Part shown: positions 7,810-15,802 of the stretch, piece by piece
Position numbering within the stretch: the stretch's first letter is position 1
Layout: each line of letters begins with the position of its first letter
Source of the DNA: an uncultured Bacteroidota bacterium
GTDB taxonomy: Bacteria > Bacteroidota > Ignavibacteria > UBA10030 > UBA8401
Direction of reading: 5' to 3'
Length of the DNA stretch: 25,472 nucleotides
NCBI GenBank assembly: GCA_937920105.1
Contig: CALETH010000022.1
Location: forward strand, 1 to 25,472
Made by a program: the position numbers and the translations under genes
The notes under the pieces: model-generated
Databases searched by the model: none
Told to the model about the DNA's origin: nothing
Seen by the model: the letters and a program-made list of their open reading frames with translations, nothing else

Positions 7810-10011
7810 ATGAAACTCACCAATAGTTCACTCACAAAACTTTTTCTTCTTTTATTTATTTGTGTTAGTTTTTTACAAGCACAAGATTCTAAACAATTAA
7901 CTATAGAAGATATTTATGGTTCATCAAAATTTAAATTAAAAAGTTTTAACAATCTTATTTGGTTAAACGATGGTGAGCATTTTTCTTTTATGGAATACGA
8001 TACTGTATCAAAATCGCAAGCGATATTTTTATATTCTGTAAAAGATAATTCACGAAAAATTTTGGTAACTGCTCAACAATTAAAATTAGAAAATGATAAA
8101 GCATTAGAATTTTCTTCTTACCAATGGTCTCCGGATGAAAAAAATATTCTTTTTATTTCTACACCACCACAAAAACAATATCTTTCTCGTTTAACACCGG
8201 CCGGAAATTTTTTTCTGTATTCTGTAAAAGAAAAAACGGTACGTCAATTAACCAATGTGGATGTTTCGCAGTACAATCAAAAATTTTCTCCGGATGGAAA
8301 AATGTTGGGCTTTGTGCGAAACAATAATATTTATGTTTTGGATATTGCTTCTGGAAAAGAAACTCAACTCACAACAGATGGTGCAGAACATATCATTAAC
8401 GGAAAGTTTGATTGGGTGTATGAAGAAGAATTTAGTATTTCTGATGGTTGGCAATGGTCTCCTGATGGTTCATCTATTGCCTATTGGAGATTGGATGAAA
8501 ATCAAGTTCCGGAATATGTGATGACAGAATGGGATTCTTTGTATTTAAATCTTATAAAAATGCGTTATCCAAAAGCAGGAGAGAAAAATTCAATTGTAAA
8601 AATTGGTGTAGTAAATCTTTCCACAAAAAAAACTATGTGGATGGATTTAGGGAATAATGAAGATATATATATTCCACGCATGCAATGGACGAATGAGAAA
8701 AATATTCTTTCTATTCAACGTCTTAATCGAGCACAAAATACTATAGAACTTTTATTTGCTGATGTTGCTACCGGAAAAACAAAAACTATTTTAACAGAAA
8801 AAGAAGAGAAGTGGATTGATGTTCATGATAATCTTACATTTTTAAAAAGTAATAAATTTTTATGGTCTTCTGAAAAAGATGGATACAATCATTTTTATCT
8901 TTACAAAAATGATGGAACACTCATCAATCAAATCACCAAAGGTGAGTGGGAAGTTGATAAGTTTTATGGTGTTGATGAAAAAGAAAATGTATTGTATTAC
9001 TCTTCTACAGAAATTTCTCCTACAGAACGTCATATTTATAGCATAAGTTTAGATGGAAAAAATAAAAAGCAGTTAACAAAAGAAACAGGAACACATTCTG
9101 CAAATTTTTCTTCTCATTATAAATATTTTCTTGATACCTATTCTAATATTAGCACACCAAATAAAATTCGTTTGATGAATAACAATGGAAAAATTTTTTC
9201 TGTATTAGAAGAAAATAATCTTTCTGCACTTTCCGAATATTCACTTGCAAACACAACATTTTTTTCTTTCAAAACAAGTGATGGTGTTTCTCTCAATGCT
9301 TCTATTTTGAAGCCAGCAAATTTTGATTCTACAAAAAAATATCCAGTGTTAGTATTTACGTATGGTGGACCGGGTTCGCAAGTGGTGAAAAATATTTGGG
9401 GTGGAGCAAATGAGTTATGGTACTCTATGTTAGCACAAAAAGGATATTTAGTTTTTAAGGTAGATAATAGAGGAACGGGTGGGAGAGGAAAAGCATTTAA
9501 GCAAATTGGTTATAAAAATTTAGGAAAATGGGAAGTGCATGACCAAATTGAAGGGGCGAAATATTTGGCAAGTTTATCATATATAGATAAAAATCGTATT
9601 GGTATTTGGGGTTGGAGTTATGGAGGATACACATCTAGCATGACAATTTTATTAGGTGCAGAATATTTTAAAACTGCTGTTGCTGTTGCACCAGTAACTA
9701 ATTGGAAATTTTACGACAATATTTATACAGAACGTTTTATGGGAATGCCAAATGAAAATATTGATGGCTATACACAAAGTTCGCCAATTACTCATGCTGA
9801 TAAATTAAAGGGAAAATTTCTTCTTATTCATGGAACAAGTGATGATAATGTACATTTTCAAAATTCTGTAAATTTTGCTACAGTATTACAAAAATCCGGA
9901 AAACAATTTTCTACGATGTATTATCCGAATAAAAATCATGGTATTTATGGTGGAAATACAAGGGTTCATTTATTTACTTTGATTACTAATTTTATTTTGG
10001 AAAATTTGTGA
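7810..10011 (+). CDS. Secreted dipeptidyl-peptidase IV (S9B prolyl oligopeptidase family)
   Basis: A serine exopeptidase that removes X-Pro or X-Ala dipeptides from peptide N-termini, probably in the periplasm or on the cell surface, for peptide nutrition. The 733-residue length matches bacterial DPP-IV. Seen: a signal peptide (1-24, ending SFLQAQ); an N-terminal beta-propeller with repeated W-SPDG/K blades; the DPP-IV-defining double Glu in DWVYEEEFSISDGW (E205-E206), which binds the free substrate N-terminus; and an alpha/beta-hydrolase domain with GWSYGG (S603), GTSDDNVHFQ (D678/D679) and KNHGIYGG (H710). A ribosome site AGGA lies 9 bases before ATG 7810. The following phosphoesterase gene overlaps the stop by 4 bp, so both exported enzymes come from one message. 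Confidence 0.96.
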   Translation: MKLTNSSLTKLFLLLFICVSFLQAQDSKQLTIEDIYGSSKFKLKSFNNLIWLNDGEHFSFMEYDTVSKSQAIFLYSVKDNSRKILVTAQQLKLENDKALEFSSYQWSPDEKNILFISTPPQKQYLSRLTPAGNFFLYSVKEKTVRQLTNVDVSQYNQKFSPDGKMLGFVRNNNIYVLDIASGKETQLTTDGAEHIINGKFDWVYEEEFSISDGWQWSPDGSSIAYWRLDENQVPEYVMTEWDSLYLNLIKMRYPKAGEKNSIVKIGVVNLSTKKTMWMDLGNNEDIYIPRMQWTNEKNILSIQRLNRAQNTIELLFADVATGKTKTILTEKEEKWIDVHDNLTFLKSNKFLWSSEKDGYNHFYLYKNDGTLINQITKGEWEVDKFYGVDEKENVLYYSSTEISPTERHIYSISLDGKNKKQLTKETGTHSANFSSHYKYFLDTYSNISTPNKIRLMNNNGKIFSVLEENNLSALSEYSLANTTFFSFKTSDGVSLNASILKPANFDSTKKYPVLVFTYGGPGSQVVKNIWGGANELWYSMLAQKGYLVFKVDNRGTGGRGKAFKQIGYKNLGKWEVHDQIEGAKYLASLSYIDKNRIGIWGWSYGGYTSSMTILLGAEYFKTAVAVAPVTNWKFYDNIYTERFMGMPNENIDGYTQSSPITHADKLKGKFLLIHGTSDDNVHFQNSVNFATVLQKSGKQFSTMYYPNKNHGIYGGNTRVHLFTLITNFILENL

Positions 10012-11423
10012 AAAAAATATTTTTTATTTTTCTTTTTTTTATTCAGATAGCATTTTCGCAAACCAAATTTGCTGTTATTGGTGATTATGGTTACGCTTTT
10101 TATGATACAACCAATGAAGCATCAGTAGCAAATCTTATAAAAACTTGGAATGTGGATTTTATTATTACAACAGGAGATAATAATTACGAACTTGGTGAAT
10201 CCACAACAATAGATGCAAATATTGGAAAATATTATCATGAATTTATTTATCCTTATAATGGAATCTATGGAAGTGGAAGCCCAACAAATACCAATAGATT
10301 TTTTCCATCATTAGGAAATCATGATTGGTATACCAATGGTGCATCCGCATATCTTGATTATTTCACTCTTCCTGGTAATGAGCGTTATTACGATTTTGTA
10401 AAAGATTCAATTCATTTTTTTGCTCTTGATAGTGACCCTAATGAACCTGATGGTGTAGATAGTTCATCAACACAAGGGCAGTGGTTAAAAAATTCACTTG
10501 CTATTTCTTTTGCGAAATGGAAAATAGTGTACTTTCATCATCCACCATATTCTTCAAGTTCAACACATGGTTCTACAATATATATGCAGTGGCCGTTTAA
10601 AGAATGGGGTGCAACGGCAGTGTTAGCAGGTCATGACCACACGTATGAAAGACTTTTGACAAATGATTTTCCTTACTTTGTTAATGGTTTAGGTGGAAAA
10701 AGTATTTATAATTTTGGAAGTATAATAACAGGAAGTCAAATTCGATATAATGGCAATTATGGTGCAATGCTTTGTATTGCAGGAAGTGATAGTTTAAAAT
10801 TTCAATTTATCAATATTGATGGTACTCTTATTGATGAATATGTAATTACTAATTCTCCTGTTCCTGTTGAACTTGTTTCTTTTTTAGCAAAGAATGTGAA
10901 AGAGAATGATGTCGAACTTCAATGGAATACAGCAACTGAAATCAATAATTATGGATTTGAAATTCAAAAATCCATTAACAATAATCAATGGCAAAGAATT
11001 GGTTTTGTTGAAGGGAAGGGAATAAGTAATAAAATTCAACATTATACTTATGTAGATAAAAATTTTCAATCTGGAAAATATTTTTATCGTTTAAAACAAA
11101 TTGACCGTGATGGTAGTTTTAAATATAGTAAAGTTGTAGAAGTTTTTGTCAGTGTACCAAAAAGTAATTTTTTATTCCAAAATTACCCCAATCCATTTAA
11201 TTCAAACACAATAATAGAATTTTTTATAGAAAAAACAGAAAATGTAACAATAAAACTTTATGATGTTTTAGGAAAAGAAATTACTATTATCATGAATGAA
11301 AAAAGAAACGCAGGAAAAAATAGTATATCATTTAATGCTGCATCATTGCCAAGTGGCATGTATTTTTATAAAATCTCAACAGGGAAATTTATAGAGATGA
11401 AAAAAATGATATTGATGAAATAA
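10008..11423 (+). CDS. Secreted metallophosphoesterase (purple-acid-phosphatase-like) with type IX secretion sorting domain
   Basis: The 471-residue protein has a signal peptide (1-17, ending AFSQ), a calcineurin-like phosphoesterase domain (about 18-270) and a C-terminal tail of about 80 residues for T9SS export. Metal and active-site motifs: GDYGY (25-29), GDNNY (56-60), GNHDW (103-107), HHPPYSSS (177-184) and GHDHTYER (208-215), the set seen in purple acid phosphatase/alkaline phosphatase D-like enzymes. A region after 280 (PVPVELVSF, then a fibronectin-like strand pattern with WNTATEINNYGFEIQKS) is the common linker domain before the sorting signal. The tail has NYPNPFNSNTIIEF, DVLGKEI, LPSGMYFYKI and a basic end. 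It starts with GTG overlapping the peptidase stop (GTGA). The likely role is phosphate release from extracellular esters. Confidence 0.93.
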   Translation: MKKIFFIFLFFIQIAFSQTKFAVIGDYGYAFYDTTNEASVANLIKTWNVDFIITTGDNNYELGESTTIDANIGKYYHEFIYPYNGIYGSGSPTNTNRFFPSLGNHDWYTNGASAYLDYFTLPGNERYYDFVKDSIHFFALDSDPNEPDGVDSSSTQGQWLKNSLAISFAKWKIVYFHHPPYSSSSTHGSTIYMQWPFKEWGATAVLAGHDHTYERLLTNDFPYFVNGLGGKSIYNFGSIITGSQIRYNGNYGAMLCIAGSDSLKFQFINIDGTLIDEYVITNSPVPVELVSFLAKNVKENDVELQWNTATEINNYGFEIQKSINNNQWQRIGFVEGKGISNKIQHYTYVDKNFQSGKYFYRLKQIDRDGSFKYSKVVEVFVSVPKSNFLFQNYPNPFNSNTIIEFFIEKTENVTIKLYDVLGKEITIIMNEKRNAGKNSISFNAASLPSGMYFYKISTGKFIEMKKMILMK

Positions 11424-11445
11424 TTTTATATCTAATATTATATAA

Positions 11446-11484
11446 AAAATCCCTTTCAGAAATTTTGAAGGGGATTTGTATTTT
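11446..11484. terminator. Bidirectional terminator between convergent phosphoesterase and argG
   Basis: AAATCCCTTTC (11448-11458) pairs with GAAGGGGATTT (11467-11477) with one G-T pair and an 8-nt loop. On the minus strand the stem is followed by a T-rich run, suiting the end of the arginine operon; on the plus strand it is followed by GTATTTTTA. Confidence 0.75.
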
Positions 11485-11504
11485 TATGCGATAAAATTTT
11501 CTAC

Positions 11505-12704
11505 TTATTTTTTATTAACACGATTAAATGTTTTCAAAGGTAATCCATAAATAGAAATAAAGCCTTCGCTTGCTTTATGGTCAAAAGTATCTTCAGCAGT
11601 ATAGGTTGCAAGTTTCATATCATATAAAGAATAAGGAGAAGTGCGTCCGGCGATTTCTAAATTTCCTTTATACATTTTTATTTTTACAGTTCCTGTAACA
11701 TTCTTTTGTGTTTCGTTAATAAAACCATCTAATGCTTTTTTGAGTGGAGAAAACCACAATCCATTATAGATAAGATTTGCATAATCGTTCGCAATTTTTG
11801 CTTTGTAATGCATTACTTCTTTATCGAGAGTTAATCGTTCCAATTCTCTGTGTGCAAAGTGAAGTGTTACTGCAGCTGGTGCTTCATAAATTTCTCGGGA
11901 TTTAATTCCTACCAATCTATTTTCTATCAAATCAATTCTTCCAATGCCATTTTTTCCGGCGACTTCATTTAATTTTTCTATGAGAGAAATGCCATTCATT
12001 TTTTTTCCATTTAATCCAACAGGAACTCCTTCTTTAAATTCAATAGTAATGTATGTTGGTTTGTTTGGGGCTTTTTCTGGAGAAATGGTTCGTTGATAAG
12101 CATCTTGTGGTGGTTCTACCATTGGATTTTCTAAAATTCCACACTCAATACTTGTTCCCCAAATATTTTCATCAATAGAATACGGACTTTTTTTGGTTGC
12201 TTTGATGGGAATATTGTGTTGTTCACAATAGGCAATTTCTTCTTCGCGGGATTTAAATTCCCATTCACGAAGTGGTGCAAACACTTTTAATTCCGGCGCA
12301 AGTGCCATTACGGAAACTTCAAAACGTACTTGGTCATTTCCTTTTCCTGTGCAGCCGTGAGCAACGGCTGTGCATTTTTCTTTTTTTGCAACTTCTACTA
12401 AAGTTTTTGCAAGTAAAGGTCTTCCAAGTGAGGTTGCCATTGGATAGGTGTATTCATATAAAGCACCTGCTTTCAATGTTGGGAAGATGTAATCTTTGAC
12501 AAATTCTTCTACTTTGTCAACAACATACGCTTTTATTGCTCCTGTTTTGTATGCTTTTTCTGCAACTCCAATCAATTCTTTTTTTTGTCCAAGATTTCCT
12601 GTTACAGTAATAATTTCTGCATCATATTTTTCTTGTAACCATTTTACGATGACGGATGTATCAAGTCCGCCGGAATAAGCAACTGCAATTTTTTGTTTTT
12701 TCAT
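11505..12704 (-). CDS. argG: Argininosuccinate synthase
   Basis: ArgG joins citrulline and aspartate with ATP to give argininosuccinate, the next-to-last step of arginine synthesis. The 399-residue length is typical of the type I enzyme. Seen: the N-type ATP pyrophosphatase P-loop AYSGGLDTS (9-17), AHGCTGKGNDQVRFE, the citrulline/aspartate-binding SPYSIDENIWG region, and the C-terminal multimerisation part with GRTSPYSLYD. It is the last gene of the minus-strand arginine operon, 48 bp after the SRPBCC gene, with no evident ribosome site in front of the ATG. A terminator-like hairpin lies just downstream. argH, which would finish the pathway, is not in this window. Confidence 0.97.
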   Translation of the reverse strand: MKKQKIAVAYSGGLDTSVIVKWLQEKYDAEIITVTGNLGQKKELIGVAEKAYKTGAIKAYVVDKVEEFVKDYIFPTLKAGALYEYTYPMATSLGRPLLAKTLVEVAKKEKCTAVAHGCTGKGNDQVRFEVSVMALAPELKVFAPLREWEFKSREEEIAYCEQHNIPIKATKKSPYSIDENIWGTSIECGILENPMVEPPQDAYQRTISPEKAPNKPTYITIEFKEGVPVGLNGKKMNGISLIEKLNEVAGKNGIGRIDLIENRLVGIKSREIYEAPAAVTLHFAHRELERLTLDKEVMHYKAKIANDYANLIYNGLWFSPLKKALDGFINETQKNVTGTVKIKMYKGNLEIAGRTSPYSLYDMKLATYTAEDTFDHKASEGFISIYGLPLKTFNRVNKK

Positions 12705-12752
12705 AGATTTTTAATAAGATTATTATTTAATGTTGTAATTATATAATATTTT

Positions 12753-13274
12753 TTATTGTTCAATATAATTTTTTAATCGCATCATTTGCATTGTTAAGAC
12801 TGCATTTACTGGAACTGCCCAACTTTGAACTCCTTTAGGATGATACCCACTGACATTGTAAGTAAGAATGATTTCAGTATTAGAATCTTTTTTATTAAAT
12901 GAAATAGTCATGCTTCCATATATTGCCCATTCTTGAAGCGGACCGAGTCCACCAATCATTCTTATAGTATTTTCTGGTTGGATATAACTAATAGTCATGT
13001 GAGTTACAGAACCACCGTTTTCTAATTTTTCTCCAAAACATCCATTGGCTTTTTCTTCTATATAAAGATTGTGTGAGTTGCCGGAGTATGTGTGAGAAGA
13101 ATCCCACCAATTTCCGATTTGTATAAATGATTTATACGCTTTAGTGACAGGTGAATGGATAGTAGTTTTTATGGTGATAGAAAAATGATTTGCTGAAGAA
13201 TCTGTAATTTCTCCAAGTGATGATAATGATAGTATGATGGTGAATATAAACAGTAAAGTAATTTTTTTGAACAT
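12753..13274 (-). CDS. Exported SRPBCC/START-like domain protein, function unknown
   Basis: The 173-residue protein has a hydrophobic signal segment (MFKKITLLFIFTIILSLSS) and then a single SRPBCC fold. HFSITIKTTIHSPVTKAYKSF is the first strand and helix, IGNWWDSSHTYSG the WW-containing loop common in this family, and FNKKDSNTEIILTYNVSGYHP and the long last helix close it. The C-terminal helix (VNAVLTMQMMRLKNYIEQ) is intact. SRPBCC proteins bind hydrophobic ligands in a deep pocket; nothing here names the ligand. It sits between argF and argG in the same orientation, with gaps of 30 and 48 bp, so it is probably co-transcribed. It has no known tie to arginine synthesis, and an exported protein inside this operon is odd. 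Confidence 0.85.
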   Translation of the reverse strand: MFKKITLLFIFTIILSLSSLGEITDSSANHFSITIKTTIHSPVTKAYKSFIQIGNWWDSSHTYSGNSHNLYIEEKANGCFGEKLENGGSVTHMTISYIQPENTIRMIGGLGPLQEWAIYGSMTISFNKKDSNTEIILTYNVSGYHPKGVQSWAVPVNAVLTMQMMRLKNYIEQ

Positions 13275-13304
13275 AGAAATTTTATATAAGTGATAAAAAA
13301 AATG

Positions 13305-14219
13305 TTATTTTTCTAAACTCATTCCTCCAACAAGCCAAGCCAATATTGCTTTTTGTACGTGTAATCTATTTTCTGCTTGGTCATACACAACAGAATTTTT
13401 TCCGTCTAATACTTCATCAGTAATTTCTTCTCCACGGTGAGCAGGGAGACAGTGCATAACAATAGCATCAGGTTTTGCGTATTTCAAAAGAGTCGTGTTG
13501 ACTTGATATTCCCAAAAATCATAAATACGCTTTGTCGTTTCTTTTTCTTGTCCCATGCTTATCCATGTATCTGAATAAACAACGTCAGCATTCTGAATTG
13601 CTTCTGCTGGCTCACGAAATAATTCTATTTTGCTAATATTTGCTGTAAGAGATTTTTGATAAATATTTTTGTCTGGTTCATATCCTTCTGGAATTGCTAA
13701 AGAGAGATGAAGTGGAAATAGTGTAGCAAGTTCTAACCATGAATTGACAATATTATTTCCATCTCCAATATACGCAATTTTTACCATTGGCTTTAATTTA
13801 TTGTATTGTTGAAGCGTGTAAGCATCCGAAAGAATTTGACATGGGTGCGATAAATCTGTCAGTGCGTTGATAACGGGAATTGTTGAATGTTTTGCAAGGT
13901 CAACTAAAAGTTCATGTTCAAATAATCGTGCAACAATTCCATCGTTATATCGTGAAAGAATATTGGCAATATCTGATGCTGTTTCGCGAACGCCGATACC
14001 AACTGTTTCATTGGAAAGAAAAATTGGATAACCGCCAAGTTGGACAATTCCTACCTCAAACGAGACTCGTGTTCGCAATGATGGCTTTTGAAAAATCATT
14101 GCAATAGTTTTTCCAGCGAGTGGTTTTACTGTGGATTGTTGTTGTAGTTTTTTTGTAAGAGCGAGAAGTTGATGAAATTTTTCTTGAGTAAGTTCGGAAA
14201 TAGAAAGGAAGTGGGGCAT
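13305..14219 (-). CDS. argF: Ornithine carbamoyltransferase
   Basis: ArgF makes citrulline from ornithine and carbamoyl phosphate. The 304-residue length is normal. Seen: carbamoyl-phosphate motif FQKPSLRTRVSFEVG (43-57), where the usual S-T-R-T-R reads S-L-R-T-R, a variant I believe also occurs in other OTCases; HPCQ (125-128); the ornithine loop DTWISMGQE (217-225); and HCLPAHRGEE (256-265) with the catalytic Cys. The SMG motif supports ornithine rather than N-acetyl- or N-succinyl-ornithine as substrate, and an acetyl-recycling ArgJ is encoded upstream. The ATG at 14219 is preceded immediately by the repeat element at 14220-14417, without a Shine-Dalgarno site, so its 5' leader consists wholly of repeat sequence. 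Confidence 0.96.
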   Translation of the reverse strand: MPHFLSISELTQEKFHQLLALTKKLQQQSTVKPLAGKTIAMIFQKPSLRTRVSFEVGIVQLGGYPIFLSNETVGIGVRETASDIANILSRYNDGIVARLFEHELLVDLAKHSTIPVINALTDLSHPCQILSDAYTLQQYNKLKPMVKIAYIGDGNNIVNSWLELATLFPLHLSLAIPEGYEPDKNIYQKSLTANISKIELFREPAEAIQNADVVYSDTWISMGQEKETTKRIYDFWEYQVNTTLLKYAKPDAIVMHCLPAHRGEEITDEVLDGKNSVVYDQAENRLHVQKAILAWLVGGMSLEK

Positions 14220-14417
14220 GAATTGTTTTAAACTATGATTGTAATGATAGAATGATGGACTATGAGTTTTGACTATGATTGAAATGAATGATTGAATGAT
14301 GGACTATGGGTTTCTAAAACTATGATGAAAAATGATTATATGATGGACTATGAGTTTTTTACTGGTTATTGAATCTAATATCATAGTTTTCATAGTAATC
14401 ATTTAATCATAGTTTTA
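14220..14417 (-). repeat. Intergenic repeat element copy 1 (GxxExxY/argF junction), three tandem units plus terminal module
   Basis: Read on the plus strand, three ~44-nt units follow each other (about 14221-14265, 14266-14309, 14310-14353), each with an ACTATGATTG-like start, AATGATGGACTATG at its end, and a T-rich joint. A different terminal module follows (14354-14417), with TATTGAATCTAATATCAT and AATCATTTAATCATAG. TAAAACTATGAT (14315-14326) and ATCATAGTTTTA (14406-14417) are a perfect 12-bp inverted repeat, so the transcript should form a long hairpin. The element begins at the argF start codon and overlaps the last codons and stop of the GxxExxY gene (14399-14417), supplying its final TMIK. 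Same orientation as copies 2 and 3. Confidence 0.85.
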
Positions 14418-14803
14418 GATAATTTATTATTATACACTCTTTTAAATTCTAATTTTTTTGCTCCAAAATTTATGAGAAGTCCAACTTCTAAATTATATGC
14501 TTCAAGGTAATTTATTGCTTGTGCAAGATGAACATCTTCTAATTTTATGATGGCTTTTATTTCTACTGAAATAACATTTTCAATTAAAAAATCTGCACGG
14601 CGTGTTCCAATAAACTCACCTTTATATAATATGGGCATTTCAAATTCTCTTTGAAAAATAATATTGCTTTTGCTTAATTCAATTTCTAATGCACGTTGGT
14701 AAATTACTTCTTGAAAACCATTGCCAAGCGTTTTGTGCACTTCCATTGCACAACCAATAATTTTTTCTGTCAGTGCTGAATATTTATATTCTTCTTTTAT
14801 CAT
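14399..14803 (-). CDS. GxxExxY family protein (PD-(D/E)XK nuclease-like)
   Basis: The 134-residue protein has the family signature G29-F-Q-E32-V-I-Y35 after an N-terminal helix (LTEKIIGCAMEVHKTLG). It also has a nuclease-like core: D71 in TRRADFLIE, E81-I-K83 in SVEIKAI, and Q95-x-x-x-Y99 in LAQAINYLEA, the arrangement of RecB-type PD-(D/E)XK enzymes. The cellular role of the family is not established; members are widespread in Bacteroidota and some lie in intervening sequences or repeat-rich spacers. Here the gene is wedged between argB and argF and flanked on both sides by the same repeat element in the same orientation. Its last codons and stop come from copy 1, and its ATG directly follows copy 2, with no Shine-Dalgarno site. 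All expected catalytic residues are present. I infer a mobile-element protein rather than an arginine enzyme. Confidence 0.92.
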   Translation of the reverse strand: MIKEEYKYSALTEKIIGCAMEVHKTLGNGFQEVIYQRALEIELSKSNIIFQREFEMPILYKGEFIGTRRADFLIENVISVEIKAIIKLEDVHLAQAINYLEAYNLEVGLLINFGAKKLEFKRVYNNKLSKTMIK

Positions 14804-14968
14804 TTTAAAACTATGATGAAATGATTGTAATGATGACTATGATTGAAAATGATTGAATGATGGACTATGAGTTGTTTTAAACTATGATTGAAAATGATTG
14901 ACTATGAATTTTTTACTGGTATTGAATATAATATCATAGTTTTTCATAGTTATCATTTAATCATAGTT
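14804..14968 (-). repeat. Intergenic repeat element copy 2 (argB/GxxExxY junction)
   Basis: Tandem units of the same family as copies 1 and 3: about 14804-14842, 14843-14870 (shortened) and 14871-14907, each closing with GACTATGA. The terminal module follows (14908-14968) with TATTGAATATAATATCAT and ATCATTTAATCATAGTT. AACTATGATT (14880-14889) and AATCATAGTT (14959-14968) are a perfect 10-bp inverted repeat. The module supplies the last codons of argB (NYD and stop). On the coding strand AACTATGATTAAATGA contains TGA, TAA and TGA in the three frames. The units end at the GxxExxY start codon. Confidence 0.85.
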
Positions 14969-15802
14969 CAAGACAAGTTCTGTTCCGACACCACTGTTAG
15001 TAAAAATTTCTAACAATAGTGAATGTTTGATGCGACCATCAATAATGTGAACTTTTTGTACTCCAGAATGAAGTGTGGCAAATGCTGATTTAATTTTTGG
15101 AATCATCCCACTATGAATTGCTTTTTCACTTACTAATTCTCGTGCTTGTTGTTCTGTTAAAGTAGAAATGAGTTGATTATTGTTTTGCACTCCTTCTATA
15201 TCACTGAGATAAAAAAGTTTTTCGGCTTTGAGTGTAGAAGCAATTGTTCCAGCAGCAATATCAGCATTGATATTATAAAGAGTTCCATGTTCATCAACAC
15301 CCACGGGTGCAATAACCGGTATCATAGAATTTTTAATGAGGAGTTCCAAAAAGGAAGTATTGACTTTAGTAATTTTTCCAACAAGTCCAAGGTCAATTCC
15401 ATCTTCAAGATATTTTTCTGCAATTAAGAGTTGATTATCAACACCACTTACACCAACTGCATTTCCATCGTTTTGGTTAATAAGATTAACAATTTCTTTA
15501 TTAATTTTTCCTGCTAATACCATTTGAACAACTTCAACCATTTTTTCATCGGTATAGCGTTGTCCATTAATAAATTTTGTTTCAATACCTAATTTTGATG
15601 CAGTATCAGTAATTTCTTTTCCACCACCGTGAACAATAACAATATTAATTCCAATTTTGCGAAGAATGGTTACATCTTTTGCAAAATTTTCTTTTAATAT
15701 TTTTTCTGTCATTGCTGCACCGCCATACTTTATAACAAAAGTTTTCCCTTCATATTTTTGAATATAGGGAAGTGCTTCAATGAGTATTTCTTCTTTTTGC
15801 AT
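14957..15802 (-). CDS. argB: Acetylglutamate kinase
   Basis: ArgB phosphorylates N-acetylglutamate with ATP, the second step of arginine synthesis and often the feedback-controlled one. The 281-residue length is normal. Seen: the glycine-rich VIKYGGAAM (23-31), VHGGGKEI (57-64), the acetylglutamate-binding QRYTDEKMVEVVQMVLAGKI region, VGVDEHGTLYNINADIAA and GMIPKIKSA. The C-terminus GVGTELVLNYD differs from the usual short ending; the last three codons and the TAA lie inside repeat copy 2, so insertion of the element seems to have replaced the original 3' end. The ATG is preceded directly by repeat copy 3 and has no ribosome site. The residues before EEILIEALPYI are too few to tell the arginine-sensitive from the insensitive form. 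Confidence 0.97.
   Translation of the reverse strand: MQKEEILIEALPYIQKYEGKTFVIKYGGAAMTEKILKENFAKDVTILRKIGINIVIVHGGGKEITDTASKLGIETKFINGQRYTDEKMVEVVQMVLAGKINKEIVNLINQNDGNAVGVSGVDNQLLIAEKYLEDGIDLGLVGKITKVNTSFLELLIKNSMIPVIAPVGVDEHGTLYNINADIAAGTIASTLKAEKLFYLSDIEGVQNNNQLISTLTEQQARELVSEKAIHSGMIPKIKSAFATLHSGVQKVHIIDGRIKHSLLLEIFTNSGVGTELVLNYD

Noticed and set aside
11160..11423. C-terminal region of the phosphoesterase as a separate small gene
   Set aside because: It is in frame with the catalytic domain without a stop, and is a typical T9SS sorting domain.
13349..13370. argF as an N-acetyl- or N-succinyl-ornithine carbamoyltransferase
   Set aside because: The SMGQE ornithine loop is the standard OTCase form, and argJ in the same operon provides free ornithine.
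14399..14803. GxxExxY gene as the missing argD or another arginine enzyme
   Set aside because: At 134 residues with a PD-(D/E)XK pattern, it has no aminotransferase or other arginine-pathway motif.
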